NCBI GenBank assembly: GCA_025358025.1
Contig: JANYKW010000009.1
Location: 1 to 64,000, forward strand
From: Bacteroidia bacterium
Lineage (GTDB): Bacteria; Bacteroidota; Bacteroidia; Bacteroidales; Prolixibacteraceae
Length of the DNA stretch: 64,000 bases
Direction of reading: 5' to 3'
Numbering within the stretch: the first letter of the stretch is position 1; each line of letters begins with the position of its first letter. Of the stretch, positions 1 through 8,809 are shown one piece after another. Below the pieces are notes generated by a model that worked only from the letters and a program-made list of their open reading frames with translations, had not been told where the DNA came from and made no database searches. Position numbers and translations under genes: made by a program.

Positions 1-546
1 TACATTGCCGCTTAGCATCGACTTGGGATTGATCAGATCGGTGGCATTCAGTGAAGTGCCGCAGCTTTCGCACTGGTCACCATAGGCTTTTTCGAAAGCG
101 CATTTTGGGCAGGTACCGGAAATGTAACGGTCAGCAAGAAACTGATTGGCCTCTTCATCAAAAAACTGTTCCGAGGTTTGTTCAACAAATCCCCCCTTAT
201 CATATATCGTTTTAAAAATTTCTGAAGCAGCTTCGTGATGTACTTTGGCACTTGTACGCGAATATACATCAAATGAAATACCAAACTTTTCAAAAGAATC
301 CTTGATCATTCCGTGGAATTTGTCGACGATTGCCTGCGGTGTCGTCCCCTCCTTCTTGGCTTTAAGGGTAATGGGGACGCCATGTTCGTCAGACCCGCCA
401 ATGAACAGTACCTCCTCTCCTTTCAGCCTAAGATAACGGGCATAAATATCGGCAGGGACATAAACACCGGCAAGATGGCCGATATGTACCGGACCATTGG
501 CATAAGGCAAGGCGGAGGTAATCAGGGTTCTTTTAAAATTGCTCAT
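1..546 (-). CDS. metG: Methionyl-tRNA synthetase, N-terminal part (cut by window edge)
   Basis: Charges tRNA-Met with methionine in the cytoplasm. The ORF track omits it because it runs off the left edge, but the minus strand reads open from an ATG at 546 to base 1 (182 codons). The start [19 protein letters not shown] leads into the class I HIGH motif (VHIGHLAG) at about residues 21-28. The knob follows, with a CPKC...CESC zinc-knuckle pair near residues 150-165, typical of MetRS. The KMSKS loop and anticodon-binding domain lie outside the window. The upstream gene on the same strand ends at 638, a gap of about 90 bp. Identification is secure; nothing looks broken. Confidence 0.96.
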   Translation of the reverse strand, partial: MSNFKRTLITSALPYANGPVHIGHLAGVYVPADIYARYLRLKGEEVLFIGGSDEHGVPITLKAKKEGTTPQAIVDKFHGMIKDSFEKFGISFDVYSRTSAKVHHEAASEIFKTIYDKGGFVEQTSEQFFDEEANQFLADRYISGTCPKCAFEKAYGDQCESCGTSLNATDLINPKSMLSGNV

Positions 547-637
547 TATTTGATTGGCTTTTGGCTTTTTTTCTAAAGAATTCGCAAAGATAGGAAATCG
601 GGTTCATTTAATGAAAAAGAAACAGATGGAGGAATCA

Positions 638-1282
638 TCATTTTGAATCGCAAGGAGTACAACTGCATTCTTTCCCTTTGGCCTTTTCGATAGCCTCTTT
701 CCCTTCGGAGATGGAAAAATAAATCAGCCCGGCAGCACCTATCACATCAGCGTAAGCGAATCCGGTAAGTTCATAAATGAGGCTGGAAGCAAGCAAAACC
801 ACTGACATATAAATACATACCCTGGTGCAATTGGCGTCGGCTATAATGGGTTCAGAATTAAGGAGTTTGCCAATTTTATTTTTGCGATACCACAGCCAAA
901 GCATTACAAAAATTGAGATTACTGCTATCACAGCACCCCATATCGTCGTTTCTGGTGCACGATGGTTAACCAGGCTGACTATTATGCCTGCCAAAAGACC
1001 CATCGCCAGTACATAGAATGCAGTGCCGGTAATTTTCAGCGCACTGATTTCAAAACTACTTTTTGAACTGGAAGGATTTTTACGGATGCGGATAATCATA
1101 TATGCAATTCCGAAGCCCGACATGACTTCAATAAAACTATCCACCCCAAATCCGAACAGAGCAAGGGTTTCGTCCCGGTAACCCAAAAGCACAGAGATAA
1201 TACCTTCCAAAAAATTGTAAAATATGGTGAAAAGAATCAGGAGATATGCCCTTTGATAGAATTTTTGTTCAATCTGTTCCAT
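638..1282 (-). CDS. Small cation-efflux-like membrane protein with Cys-rich tail
   Basis: I start it at the ATG at 1282 (MEQIEQKFYQRAYLLIL) because the longer ORF reads through 37 unlikely residues into the divergent promoter region. The 214-aa product has about six hydrophobic segments and resembles the transmembrane part of cation diffusion facilitators (FGVDSFIEV near TM2). It lacks the usual cytoplasmic metal-binding domain. Where CDF proteins carry an Asp/His metal site in TM5, it has DANCTRVC. The C-terminus ends in ECSCTPC, a possible soft-metal site. Likely an inner-membrane transporter or metal-binding protein; substrate unknown. It is divergent from uppP and co-directional with metG. 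Confidence 0.7.
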   Translation of the reverse strand: MEQIEQKFYQRAYLLILFTIFYNFLEGIISVLLGYRDETLALFGFGVDSFIEVMSGFGIAYMIIRIRKNPSSSKSSFEISALKITGTAFYVLAMGLLAGIIVSLVNHRAPETTIWGAVIAVISIFVMLWLWYRKNKIGKLLNSEPIIADANCTRVCIYMSVVLLASSLIYELTGFAYADVIGAAGLIYFSISEGKEAIEKAKGKECSCTPCDSK

Positions 1283-1445
1283 GGCAGAAAATGTTTTCGA
1301 GACCCGTGCCCGAACCTCACAAAAGTACAAATTTGTTTGCTTGCAATTCATTGGATGATCAGGATTGGATTGCCCCCGAAATTGAACCCGCAAATATTAC
1401 CAGTTCTTTCGTAGAGGGGATTGTGGCCGGATCAGAAAGGAAAGC

Positions 1446-1453
1446 TATATTTG
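1446..1453 (+). promoter_or_regulatory. Candidate Bacteroidota -7 box before uppP
   Basis: TATATTTG matches the TAnnTTTG -7 consensus of Bacteroidota and lies 47 bp before the uppP ATG. A weak TTG about 22 bp further upstream could serve as the -33 element. Based on consensus only. Confidence 0.4.
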
Positions 1454-1499
1454 CTTTGGATATTTTTAATTACTTGCATTAGCCTTAAAATCCTATCGC

Positions 1500-2267
1500 A
1501 TGACAACTCTCGACAGCATCATTTTGGCCATCGTTGAAGGGTTAACGGAATTCCTTCCCATCTCTTCCACCGGGCATATGATCATGGCATCCAGCGTGAT
1601 GAAAATCTCCGGTGAATTTGTCAACACTTTTGAAATCGCCATCCAGCTGGGCGCAATCATGGCCATCGTAATGCTTTATGCCAAAAGATTTCTGCAGAGC
1701 TTTACCATCTATTTAAAACTGGGAGTCGCTTTCATCCCTACCGGGATTGTCGGGTTTTTGGCTTACAAGACCATTAAAATGTATCTTTTTAACCCTTATG
1801 TTGTTGGAGTTGCGCTGGTAATCGGGGGGATTATCCTGGTGTTTATCGACAAAAAAGTAGTTGCGCGGGAAAGCAAAACGCTGGATCTGGAATCCATCTC
1901 CTACCGGAGGTCCTTCCTCATCGGACTGATTCAATGCATCTCCATGATTCCGGGTGTTTCAAGGGCGGCAGCTACCATTATTGGTGGTGTTTTTAACGGA
2001 CTGGACAAGAAACAAGCCATGGAATTCTCCTTCCTGCTGGCTGTACCCACCATGTTTGCTGCTACCGGATATGAACTGATCAAGACCCCTATCACCTTTA
2101 CTTCGAACGAATTCACGCTGCTGGGTATTGGCCTGGTCGTGGCCTTCATTTCGGCCTGGGTCGCAGTGAAGGTATTTATCAAACTGGTTGAGGACTACGG
2201 ATTCAGGTATTTCGGATACTACCGGATTGCGATCGGCTTGCTTTTTTTGCTATTTATAAGGTTCTGA
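1500..2267 (+). CDS. uppP: Undecaprenyl-diphosphatase
   Basis: Dephosphorylates undecaprenyl diphosphate in the inner membrane, recycling the lipid carrier for peptidoglycan and other envelope polymers; it also gives bacitracin tolerance. The 255-aa protein is polytopic and has both family signatures: EGLTEFLPISSTGHM near residues 14-28 and PGVSRAAATI near 150-160. Length is typical. It is divergent from the cation-efflux-like gene and followed by a small secreted protein after 95 bp. No oddities. Confidence 0.95.
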   Translation: MTTLDSIILAIVEGLTEFLPISSTGHMIMASSVMKISGEFVNTFEIAIQLGAIMAIVMLYAKRFLQSFTIYLKLGVAFIPTGIVGFLAYKTIKMYLFNPYVVGVALVIGGIILVFIDKKVVARESKTLDLESISYRRSFLIGLIQCISMIPGVSRAAATIIGGVFNGLDKKQAMEFSFLLAVPTMFAATGYELIKTPITFTSNEFTLLGIGLVVAFISAWVAVKVFIKLVEDYGFRYFGYYRIAIGLLFLLFIRF

Positions 2268-2362
2268 ATCAACAGGGTGCTTCGCTGCTCCATGACGGCG
2301 CATTGTGCTTGAGGGATGGAATTCAGCAGATTGCTAGAATATTAATTGATTAACTATTTCTC

Positions 2363-2740
2363 ATGAAATCTCTGTTTACTGCATTTCTTCTCCTCCTGTT
2401 AATCTCATCCACCTTTCTGTTGCAGGCGCAGGAACTTCCTTTCCGAAGTGCAAAAATCTCAGTTGCTCCCGAACTGCAGGAATCCTTCACGAAGGGAGGA
2501 AGACTACTCCTTCACTTTTCAAAGCAAAATCTCAGGGAACCCCGCCAGAGTTCAGATATCACGGTTGGTTACACTCCAACCGACTGGGATGGCACGCAAC
2601 CGTTCATCCTGGATCATAATATCAAAGGTATTCTGAGTATAGGAGCCGAAAAATGGACTGCTCCAATTTCCGGTCATTGTCAGGAATGGAGTGATGAGGA
2701 TGTACTTAACATGATTGAAGCGAAAGCAGCAGACAAGTAA
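2363..2740 (+). CDS. Small secreted protein, possibly a truncated esterase N-terminus
   Basis: 125 aa with a clear signal peptide ending near LQAQ. The stretch GRLLLHFSKQNLREPRQS, at about residues 46-63, resembles the N-terminal domain that precedes the alpha/beta-hydrolase fold in some Bacteroidota secreted esterases. No hydrolase domain or catalytic triad follows, and the C-terminus (ILSIGAEKWTAP...) does not remind me of any family. It may be a remnant of a longer enzyme or a free-standing secreted domain. Function unknown; it could be the first gene of the CAZyme run, but 211 bp separate it from DUF4965. Confidence 0.5.
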   Translation: MKSLFTAFLLLLLISSTFLLQAQELPFRSAKISVAPELQESFTKGGRLLLHFSKQNLREPRQSSDITVGYTPTDWDGTQPFILDHNIKGILSIGAEKWTAPISGHCQEWSDEDVLNMIEAKAADK

Positions 2741-2951
2741 TTAACAAATGGAAGTTGACAATTGACAATGAAGAAATTTTATAATTTTGAAGAAACCGAT
2801 AAAGCCGGAGAGATCACATGTTAATAGAATAAATGTCATAATTACAAGGCAACCTTGGCGGGGTCGAATATTTCAGGATCTTATATATTCTTTTAAAATG
2901 AAATCATACCGAAATAAATAAATCATTAAACGTTCTCTAAACCAATATTTT

Positions 2952-5072
2952 ATGAAGATTATCTTTGCCCTCTTCTGCCTGCTGATCTTTATATCAGGCT
3001 TCGCACAAACAAGTCAGGATACCCACAAATTCCGCGCACCCTCAGTTCCATTGGTGACACATGATCCTTATTTCAGCATCTGGTCGCCCGGTAATAATCT
3101 GAACGATTGCGAAACCGTTCACTGGACAGGCAAAAGTCAGCCATTGCATTCGATCATAAGAATAGACGGAACTGCTTACCGGGTGATGGGAAGCCAGCCA
3201 TCCGAGCTTGAACCGATCAGACAAACCAGTGTGGTAATTTTCCCCACACGTACGATTTACAGATTTGAAAACAACAAGGTTGTGTTTGATATGACTTTTA
3301 TCACCCCGGCACTTGTTTCCAACCTGGATATTTTGTCAAGACCGGTCACTTATATCACATGGGATATCCATTCATTGGACGGGAAAGAGCATGCTGTCCA
3401 GCTCTATTTTGACTGTGGAGCCGAAATTGCAGTCAACACACCCGACCAGGCTGTACAATGGAGTGTCCCTGTTGTCAAAGGCTTGAATGTTCTTCAATTG
3501 GGCAGTTCAGAGCAACCTGTTTTAAAGAAAAAAGGGGATGATCTGAGGATTGACTGGGGATATGCCTACCTGGCAGTTCCAGAGTCCCAGAAGCCTCAAT
3601 TGCAGGTCGGGGAACGGAAAAAATTATTTGCGGGTTTCATTGCCAATGGCACCTTGCCGGATGCCGGTGAATTTTCACAACCTCGTAAAGTCAGCGAGGG
3701 AAAAGTAACCATGGCCTCAACCTGGAATTTCAAAACCGTAGGAAAAAACAGCGTTTCAACAGGGATACTTCTCGCCTACGACGACATTTACAGCGTCCGC
3801 TATTTTGATTCCACCCTTCAGGCTTACTGGAAAAGGAACGGAACTACCATGGAACAACTACTTGCCCAAGCGCTGGCCCAGTTTCCGGTTTTGTCGGCTC
3901 AATGCGTCGAATTCGATACCGAACTGATCAAAGATCTTGGAACTGCAGGAGGCAGTAAGTACACCGTGATCGCTTCCCTGGCTTACCGCCAGTGCCTTGC
4001 TGCCCACAAGCTCGTGGCCGATGCAAACGGACAGCCTCTCCTCTTCTCCAAAGAAAATTTCAGCAACGGATGCATGGCCACAGTGGATGTCATGTATCCC
4101 GCCTCACCGTTCTTCTTCCTTTTCAGTCCTGCCCTTACCAAAGCCATGTTGCAACCCATTTTTTCTTATTCAGGATCTACCCGCTGGAGATTCCCTTTCG
4201 CTCCCCACGATTTGGGCACCTATCCATTTGCAACCGGTCAGGCCTATGGCGGTGGGGAAAAAACAGAGGAGAACCAGATGCCTGTTGAAGAAACAGGAAA
4301 TATAGTGATAATGACTGCAGTCCTGGCAAAAATGGAGGGCAATGCAAATTTTGCACAAGAGAACTGGCCGGTGCTGGAAAAATGGTGCGAATATCTTCTC
4401 GCCAAGGGCTTTGATCCTGAAAATCAGCTGTGTACAGACGACTTCGCAGGCCATCTTGCCCACAACATCAACCTGTCGGCCAAGGCCATTGAAGCGCTGG
4501 GCTGTTACTCCATGCTTTGTGAGATGACAGGGAGAAAAGAGAAGGCAGTTGAAATCCGGAAAAAAGCAGAAGCAATGGCCGCCGAGTGGATGAAGCAATC
4601 TGCTGAGGGTGATCACACCCTTCTGGCATTCGACAGACCGGGTACGTGGAGCCAGAAGTACAACCTGGTTTGGGATAAAATACTTGGCTTAAACTTATTC
4701 CCAAATGATGTCCTGCAAAAGGAGATCAAATACTATCAAACAAAGCAGGCAGAATTCGGATTGCCCCTCGACAGCCGTCAGCGGTATACGAAGAACGACT
4801 GGATCACCTGGACTGCTACCATGGCTGATACCAAATCAGCGTTTCAAACAATTTTTGATCCCGTCTGGAAGTTTGCCGATAACACACCTCAAAGAGTACC
4901 TTTGTCCGACTGGTACATTGTAGACAATGCCTATATGGTTGGATTTCAGGCCAGATCGGTCGTAGGGGGATTTTTTATCAAGATGCTGTCTGACAAAGTA
5001 ATCTGGAACAAATGGATAAAAAGAGGTACCAACATTTCAGGTCCATGGGCTCCGCTGAAATTGGGTAATTAA
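2952..5072 (+). CDS. Secreted DUF4965/DUF1793 (glutaminase A-like) protein
   Basis: 706 aa with a signal peptide (ISGFAQ). It begins with the DUF4964-type segment (FRAPSVPLVTHDPYFSIWSP), continues through DUF5127 and DUF4965, and ends in a DUF1793 six-hairpin domain (FRFPFAPHDLGTYP, NWITWTATMAD-like region). This architecture is shared with fungal glutaminase A, but in Bacteroidota such proteins sit in glycan-use loci and are suspected glycoside hydrolases; the reaction here is unproven. Acts in the periplasm or outside the cell. First gene of a co-directional set with gaps of 48, 24, 11, 25, 98 and 214 bp. Domain call is strong, enzyme activity open. Confidence 0.85.
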   Translation: MKIIFALFCLLIFISGFAQTSQDTHKFRAPSVPLVTHDPYFSIWSPGNNLNDCETVHWTGKSQPLHSIIRIDGTAYRVMGSQPSELEPIRQTSVVIFPTRTIYRFENNKVVFDMTFITPALVSNLDILSRPVTYITWDIHSLDGKEHAVQLYFDCGAEIAVNTPDQAVQWSVPVVKGLNVLQLGSSEQPVLKKKGDDLRIDWGYAYLAVPESQKPQLQVGERKKLFAGFIANGTLPDAGEFSQPRKVSEGKVTMASTWNFKTVGKNSVSTGILLAYDDIYSVRYFDSTLQAYWKRNGTTMEQLLAQALAQFPVLSAQCVEFDTELIKDLGTAGGSKYTVIASLAYRQCLAAHKLVADANGQPLLFSKENFSNGCMATVDVMYPASPFFFLFSPALTKAMLQPIFSYSGSTRWRFPFAPHDLGTYPFATGQAYGGGEKTEENQMPVEETGNIVIMTAVLAKMEGNANFAQENWPVLEKWCEYLLAKGFDPENQLCTDDFAGHLAHNINLSAKAIEALGCYSMLCEMTGRKEKAVEIRKKAEAMAAEWMKQSAEGDHTLLAFDRPGTWSQKYNLVWDKILGLNLFPNDVLQKEIKYYQTKQAEFGLPLDSRQRYTKNDWITWTATMADTKSAFQTIFDPVWKFADNTPQRVPLSDWYIVDNAYMVGFQARSVVGGFFIKMLSDKVIWNKWIKRGTNISGPWAPLKLGN

Positions 5073-5120
5073 GAAAGAGGTTGATTTGGATATTACATCC
5101 TCAAAAAACAATATTTACAC

Positions 5121-7310
5121 ATGAAAATAACCATCTTGATTTCGCTGTATGTCTTGCTTGCCATGCTCTCTGCAAATGGTCAGCCCCAAAGCCAAAATTT
5201 ACCCTTCCGCGATCCCGCTTTATCCACGGAAAAAAGGATCGATGATTTATTGGAAAGGCTCACGCTTGAAGAAAAGGTTATGCAGATGATGGACAAAACC
5301 CCAGCCATCGAACGGCTTGGCATTCCTGTTTACAACTGGTGGAATGAAGCCCTGCACGGGGTGGCGAGAACCGGACTGGCTACCGTATTTCCGCAGGCCA
5401 TCGCACTGGCAGCGACTTTTGACGAAAAAGCCATGTTCGAAACATTCACAGTAATCAGTGATGAGGCGCGTGCAAAATATCACAATTACCAGAAGGAGAA
5501 GAAATTCGACAGGTACAAGGGACTCACCTTCTGGACTCCCAATATCAATATCTTCCGTGATCCGCGCTGGGGAAGAGGAATGGAAACCTATGGCGAAGAT
5601 CCCTATCTGACAGCCAGGATGGGAGTTGCCGCCGTGAAAGGGTTGCAGGGTGATGATCCGAAATATTTCAAGAGTTTCGCCTGTGCCAAACATTTTGCCG
5701 TACACAGCGGTCCTGAATCCAATCGCCACAGTTTTAATGTGCGGGTAAGCGACCGGGATTTGTGGCAAACCTATCTTCCCGCTTTCGAGGCACTGGTGAA
5801 AGAAGGCAACGTGCAGCAGGTGATGTGTGCGTACAACCGTTTTGAGGACAAACCCTGCTGCGGAAGCGATAAACTGCTGGTTGATATCCTCAGGAATAAC
5901 TGGGGCTACAAGGGAATTGTGGTTTCAGACTGCGGGGCCATCGATGATTTTTACAAAATAGACACCAGAACTCCACGTCACGATACCCATCCGGATGCCC
6001 CGACAGCCTCCGCAGATGCGGTGCTTAACGGGACCGATGTGGAGTGCGGCAGCAGCTACAATAGCCTGATGGGTGCGGTAAAAAAAGGTCTGATCAAGGA
6101 GAGCGAATTGGATGTTTCGCTGCGCAGATTGTTTCAAGGCAGATTTGAGCTGGGAATGTTCGATCCGGATGAATTGGTGAAATGGTCCAAAATTCCGTAC
6201 AGTGTCGTCGATTGTCAGGAAAACAGGGACAAGGCCCTGAAAATGGCCAGAGAAAGCATGGTCCTGCTTAAAAACAAAAACAACACGTTGCCTTTGAGCA
6301 AAAAGATTAAAACAATCGCGGTGGTGGGTCCCAATGCCAACGACTCGATCATGTTGTGGGCCAATTACAATGGATTTCCTTCAAAAACCGTTACGATCCT
6401 TCAGGGGATTAAAAACAAATTGCCCAATTCAACCATCATCTACGACAAGGGATGCAGGCATACGGGTGAAGTCAATGCTGACAGCATGAAACTGGCAGTT
6501 TCCAAAGTTAAAAACGCGGATGTCATCCTGTTTGTTGGTGGAATTTCTCCCCGGCTGGAAGGGGAGGAGATGAGAGTGACGGTCGAAGGATTCAAAGGCG
6601 GAGACCGGACGAATATCGAGATCCCAGCCGTCCAGAAAGAGATGGTAAAAGCCCTCAAAGCCACCGGCAAACCTGTTATTTATGTGCTTTGCACCGGAAG
6701 CGCACTGGCTTTAAACTGGGAGGAAGCCAATGTGGATGCGATCCTCAACGCCTGGTACGGAGGTGAAGCTGCCGGTACCGCCGTCGCGGATATTCTGTTT
6801 GGCGATTACAATCCGGCAGGAAGGCTGCCCGTTACGTTTTACAAAAGCATTGACCAGCTTCCCGGTTTCGAAGATTATTCCATGAAGGAACGCACCTACC
6901 GCTACATGACTGAATCACCCTTGTATCCTTTCGGTTATGGTCTCAGCTATACAAAATTTGCCTATAAATCAGCTAAATTGTCCAAATCAGTTATCTGTCA
7001 GACAGATAGCGTAATTTTTACCGTTGAGGTGCAAAACACCGGAAAGCGTGACGGCGATGAGGTGGTACAGATATATCTCCGGAACCCCAATGATCCGAAT
7101 GGTCCGCTCAAAGCCCTCAAGGGATTCAGAAGAGTATCAACAAATGCAGGCGAGTCGCAGAAAGTTAGTTTCGTTCTTGCTCCTGAAACATTCAATTCAT
7201 TCAACGACCAAACCCAAAAATTTGAAATCCTTCCGGGCAAATATGGACTGCTCTATGGCGGTAGCTCGGACGATAAATCACTCAAAAATGTTGGGCTCGA
7301 AATACAATAA
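5121..7310 (+). CDS. GH3 family beta-glycosidase, beta-xylosidase-like
   Basis: 729 aa, secreted (signal peptide to about residue 20). Retaining GH3 enzyme removing a non-reducing-end beta-linked sugar. The nucleophile is Asp270 in VVSDCGAID; KHFAVHSGPES near residues 190-200 is the substrate-binding stretch seen in the xylan 1,4-beta-xylosidase branch. The (alpha/beta)6 sandwich domain spans about 395-610, and a fibronectin III-like domain closes the protein (KALKGFRRV). Length is normal for three-domain GH3. In context with GH29 and GH92, removal of beta-1,2-xylose from plant-type N-glycans is one possibility; beta-xylan side chains are another. Confidence 0.92.
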   Translation: MKITILISLYVLLAMLSANGQPQSQNLPFRDPALSTEKRIDDLLERLTLEEKVMQMMDKTPAIERLGIPVYNWWNEALHGVARTGLATVFPQAIALAATFDEKAMFETFTVISDEARAKYHNYQKEKKFDRYKGLTFWTPNINIFRDPRWGRGMETYGEDPYLTARMGVAAVKGLQGDDPKYFKSFACAKHFAVHSGPESNRHSFNVRVSDRDLWQTYLPAFEALVKEGNVQQVMCAYNRFEDKPCCGSDKLLVDILRNNWGYKGIVVSDCGAIDDFYKIDTRTPRHDTHPDAPTASADAVLNGTDVECGSSYNSLMGAVKKGLIKESELDVSLRRLFQGRFELGMFDPDELVKWSKIPYSVVDCQENRDKALKMARESMVLLKNKNNTLPLSKKIKTIAVVGPNANDSIMLWANYNGFPSKTVTILQGIKNKLPNSTIIYDKGCRHTGEVNADSMKLAVSKVKNADVILFVGGISPRLEGEEMRVTVEGFKGGDRTNIEIPAVQKEMVKALKATGKPVIYVLCTGSALALNWEEANVDAILNAWYGGEAAGTAVADILFGDYNPAGRLPVTFYKSIDQLPGFEDYSMKERTYRYMTESPLYPFGYGLSYTKFAYKSAKLSKSVICQTDSVIFTVEVQNTGKRDGDEVVQIYLRNPNDPNGPLKALKGFRRVSTNAGESQKVSFVLAPETFNSFNDQTQKFEILPGKYGLLYGGSSDDKSLKNVGLEIQ

Positions 7311-7334
7311 TCATTCAATTAATTAAATATTACC

Positions 7335-8798
7335 ATGAAGTATCTTTTTGCAATTTTCGCCCTGCTCCTTCTCTCTTTTACGGGCACCGGTCAACCTGAC
7401 ATCAAATCAAACAGTGTGGTCCCATCTCCAAAACAGCTCAGTTACCAATCGATGGAAATGGTTGGATTTATTCATTTCAGCATGAATACCTTCACCAATA
7501 AGGAGTGGGGTTATGGCGATGAGTCTCCGGCTTTGTTTGATCCGAAAAAACTGGATTGTGAACAATGGGTAAAGGCGGCAAAAGATGCCGGGATCAAAGA
7601 GCTGATACTGACCGCCAAGCACCACGACGGATTTTGCCTGTGGCCAAGTATATATACCGAACATTCGGTCAAAAACAGTCCGTATAAAAACGGGAAAGGC
7701 GACATTGTGAAGGAATTTACCGATGCCTGTGCCAAGTTTGGATTAAAGGCAGGATTGTACCTCTCTCCCTGGGACAGGAATCATGCGGGATACGGGACTC
7801 CGGCCTACATTACCTATTACAAGAATCAACTGCATGAATTGCTGACTAATTATGGCAAGATAACCGAGGTTTGGTTCGATGGGGCCAACGGTGGCGATGG
7901 CTACTATGGTGGGGCCAAAGAGACAAGGAAAATTGACAAGAAATCTTACTATCCCTGGAAAGAGATTCAGGAGATCGTTTACAGGCTTCAGCCGGAGGCA
8001 TCGATTTTTTCTGACGCCGGTCCGGATATTCGCTGGATCGGAAACGAACGTGGCTTCGCCGGCGAAACTTGCTGGAGTATGCTGGACAGGACCAAAGTTG
8101 CTGTTGGCGACGCAGACTCAGACTACCTGAATACCGGAGATTATTTTGGAAGTTCATGGGTAATTGGCGAGTGTGATGTTTCAATCAGGCCGGGATGGTT
8201 CTATCATGCAACGGAAGATGAAAATGTCAAGACCCCATCACAATTGGTCGATCTGTACTACAAATCAGTGGGTCGGAATGCGGTATTCCTTCTAAATATC
8301 CCGCCAAACAGGGATGGACTTTTTGCCGATAAGGATGTGGCAAACATGAAAAAATACAGGGAAATCCTGGATAAATCGTTCAAAGAAAACCTGACATTAA
8401 ATGCAATGGTCACTGCTTCCTGTGTGCAGTCCGGTTCAGCAAAATTTAGTCCAGGAAACATCGCAGACAGCGACTTGAACAGCTATTGGGCAGCAGCCAC
8501 CGGAAAAAGGCAAGCTTCGCTGGAAATTGCCATAGACAGCACCAAAAAATTCGACCGGATCCTCCTGCAGGAACCGGTTCGGTTCGGACAAAGAATTGCC
8601 TCCTTTGACATCCAGCTCCTGCGACCGGGTGGTTGGCAGACGATAGCCAGCGGCACGAGTATCGGATTCAAAAGGCTTTTGCGGATTACGCCGATCGCGG
8701 GAAGTAAGGTTCGTATCAATATTTGGGATGCCAATAATACCCCTGCCCTTTCAAATTTTGGATTGTACAAAGCAGGTGGTGGTGATGCAAACAATTAG
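7335..8798 (+). CDS. GH29 alpha-L-fucosidase with C-terminal discoidin-like domain
   Basis: 487 aa with signal peptide (GTGQ). Hydrolyses alpha-L-fucosides. The GH29 start MVGFIHFSMNTFTNKEWG and TAKHHDGFCLWPS are clear; the nucleophile is Asp182 in EVWFDGANG. After about residue 350 a beta-sandwich resembling F5/8 type C/CBM32 follows (WAAATGKRQASLEI). This shape is typical of the alpha-1,3/4 (GH29-B) branch, which would suit core alpha-1,3-fucose of plant glycans (inference). It sits 24 bp after GH3 and 11 bp before GH127, so co-transcription is very likely. Confidence 0.93.
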   Translation: MKYLFAIFALLLLSFTGTGQPDIKSNSVVPSPKQLSYQSMEMVGFIHFSMNTFTNKEWGYGDESPALFDPKKLDCEQWVKAAKDAGIKELILTAKHHDGFCLWPSIYTEHSVKNSPYKNGKGDIVKEFTDACAKFGLKAGLYLSPWDRNHAGYGTPAYITYYKNQLHELLTNYGKITEVWFDGANGGDGYYGGAKETRKIDKKSYYPWKEIQEIVYRLQPEASIFSDAGPDIRWIGNERGFAGETCWSMLDRTKVAVGDADSDYLNTGDYFGSSWVIGECDVSIRPGWFYHATEDENVKTPSQLVDLYYKSVGRNAVFLLNIPPNRDGLFADKDVANMKKYREILDKSFKENLTLNAMVTASCVQSGSAKFSPGNIADSDLNSYWAAATGKRQASLEIAIDSTKKFDRILLQEPVRFGQRIASFDIQLLRPGGWQTIASGTSIGFKRLLRITPIAGSKVRINIWDANNTPALSNFGLYKAGGGDANN

Positions 8799-8809
8799 TT
8801 AATACAAAC

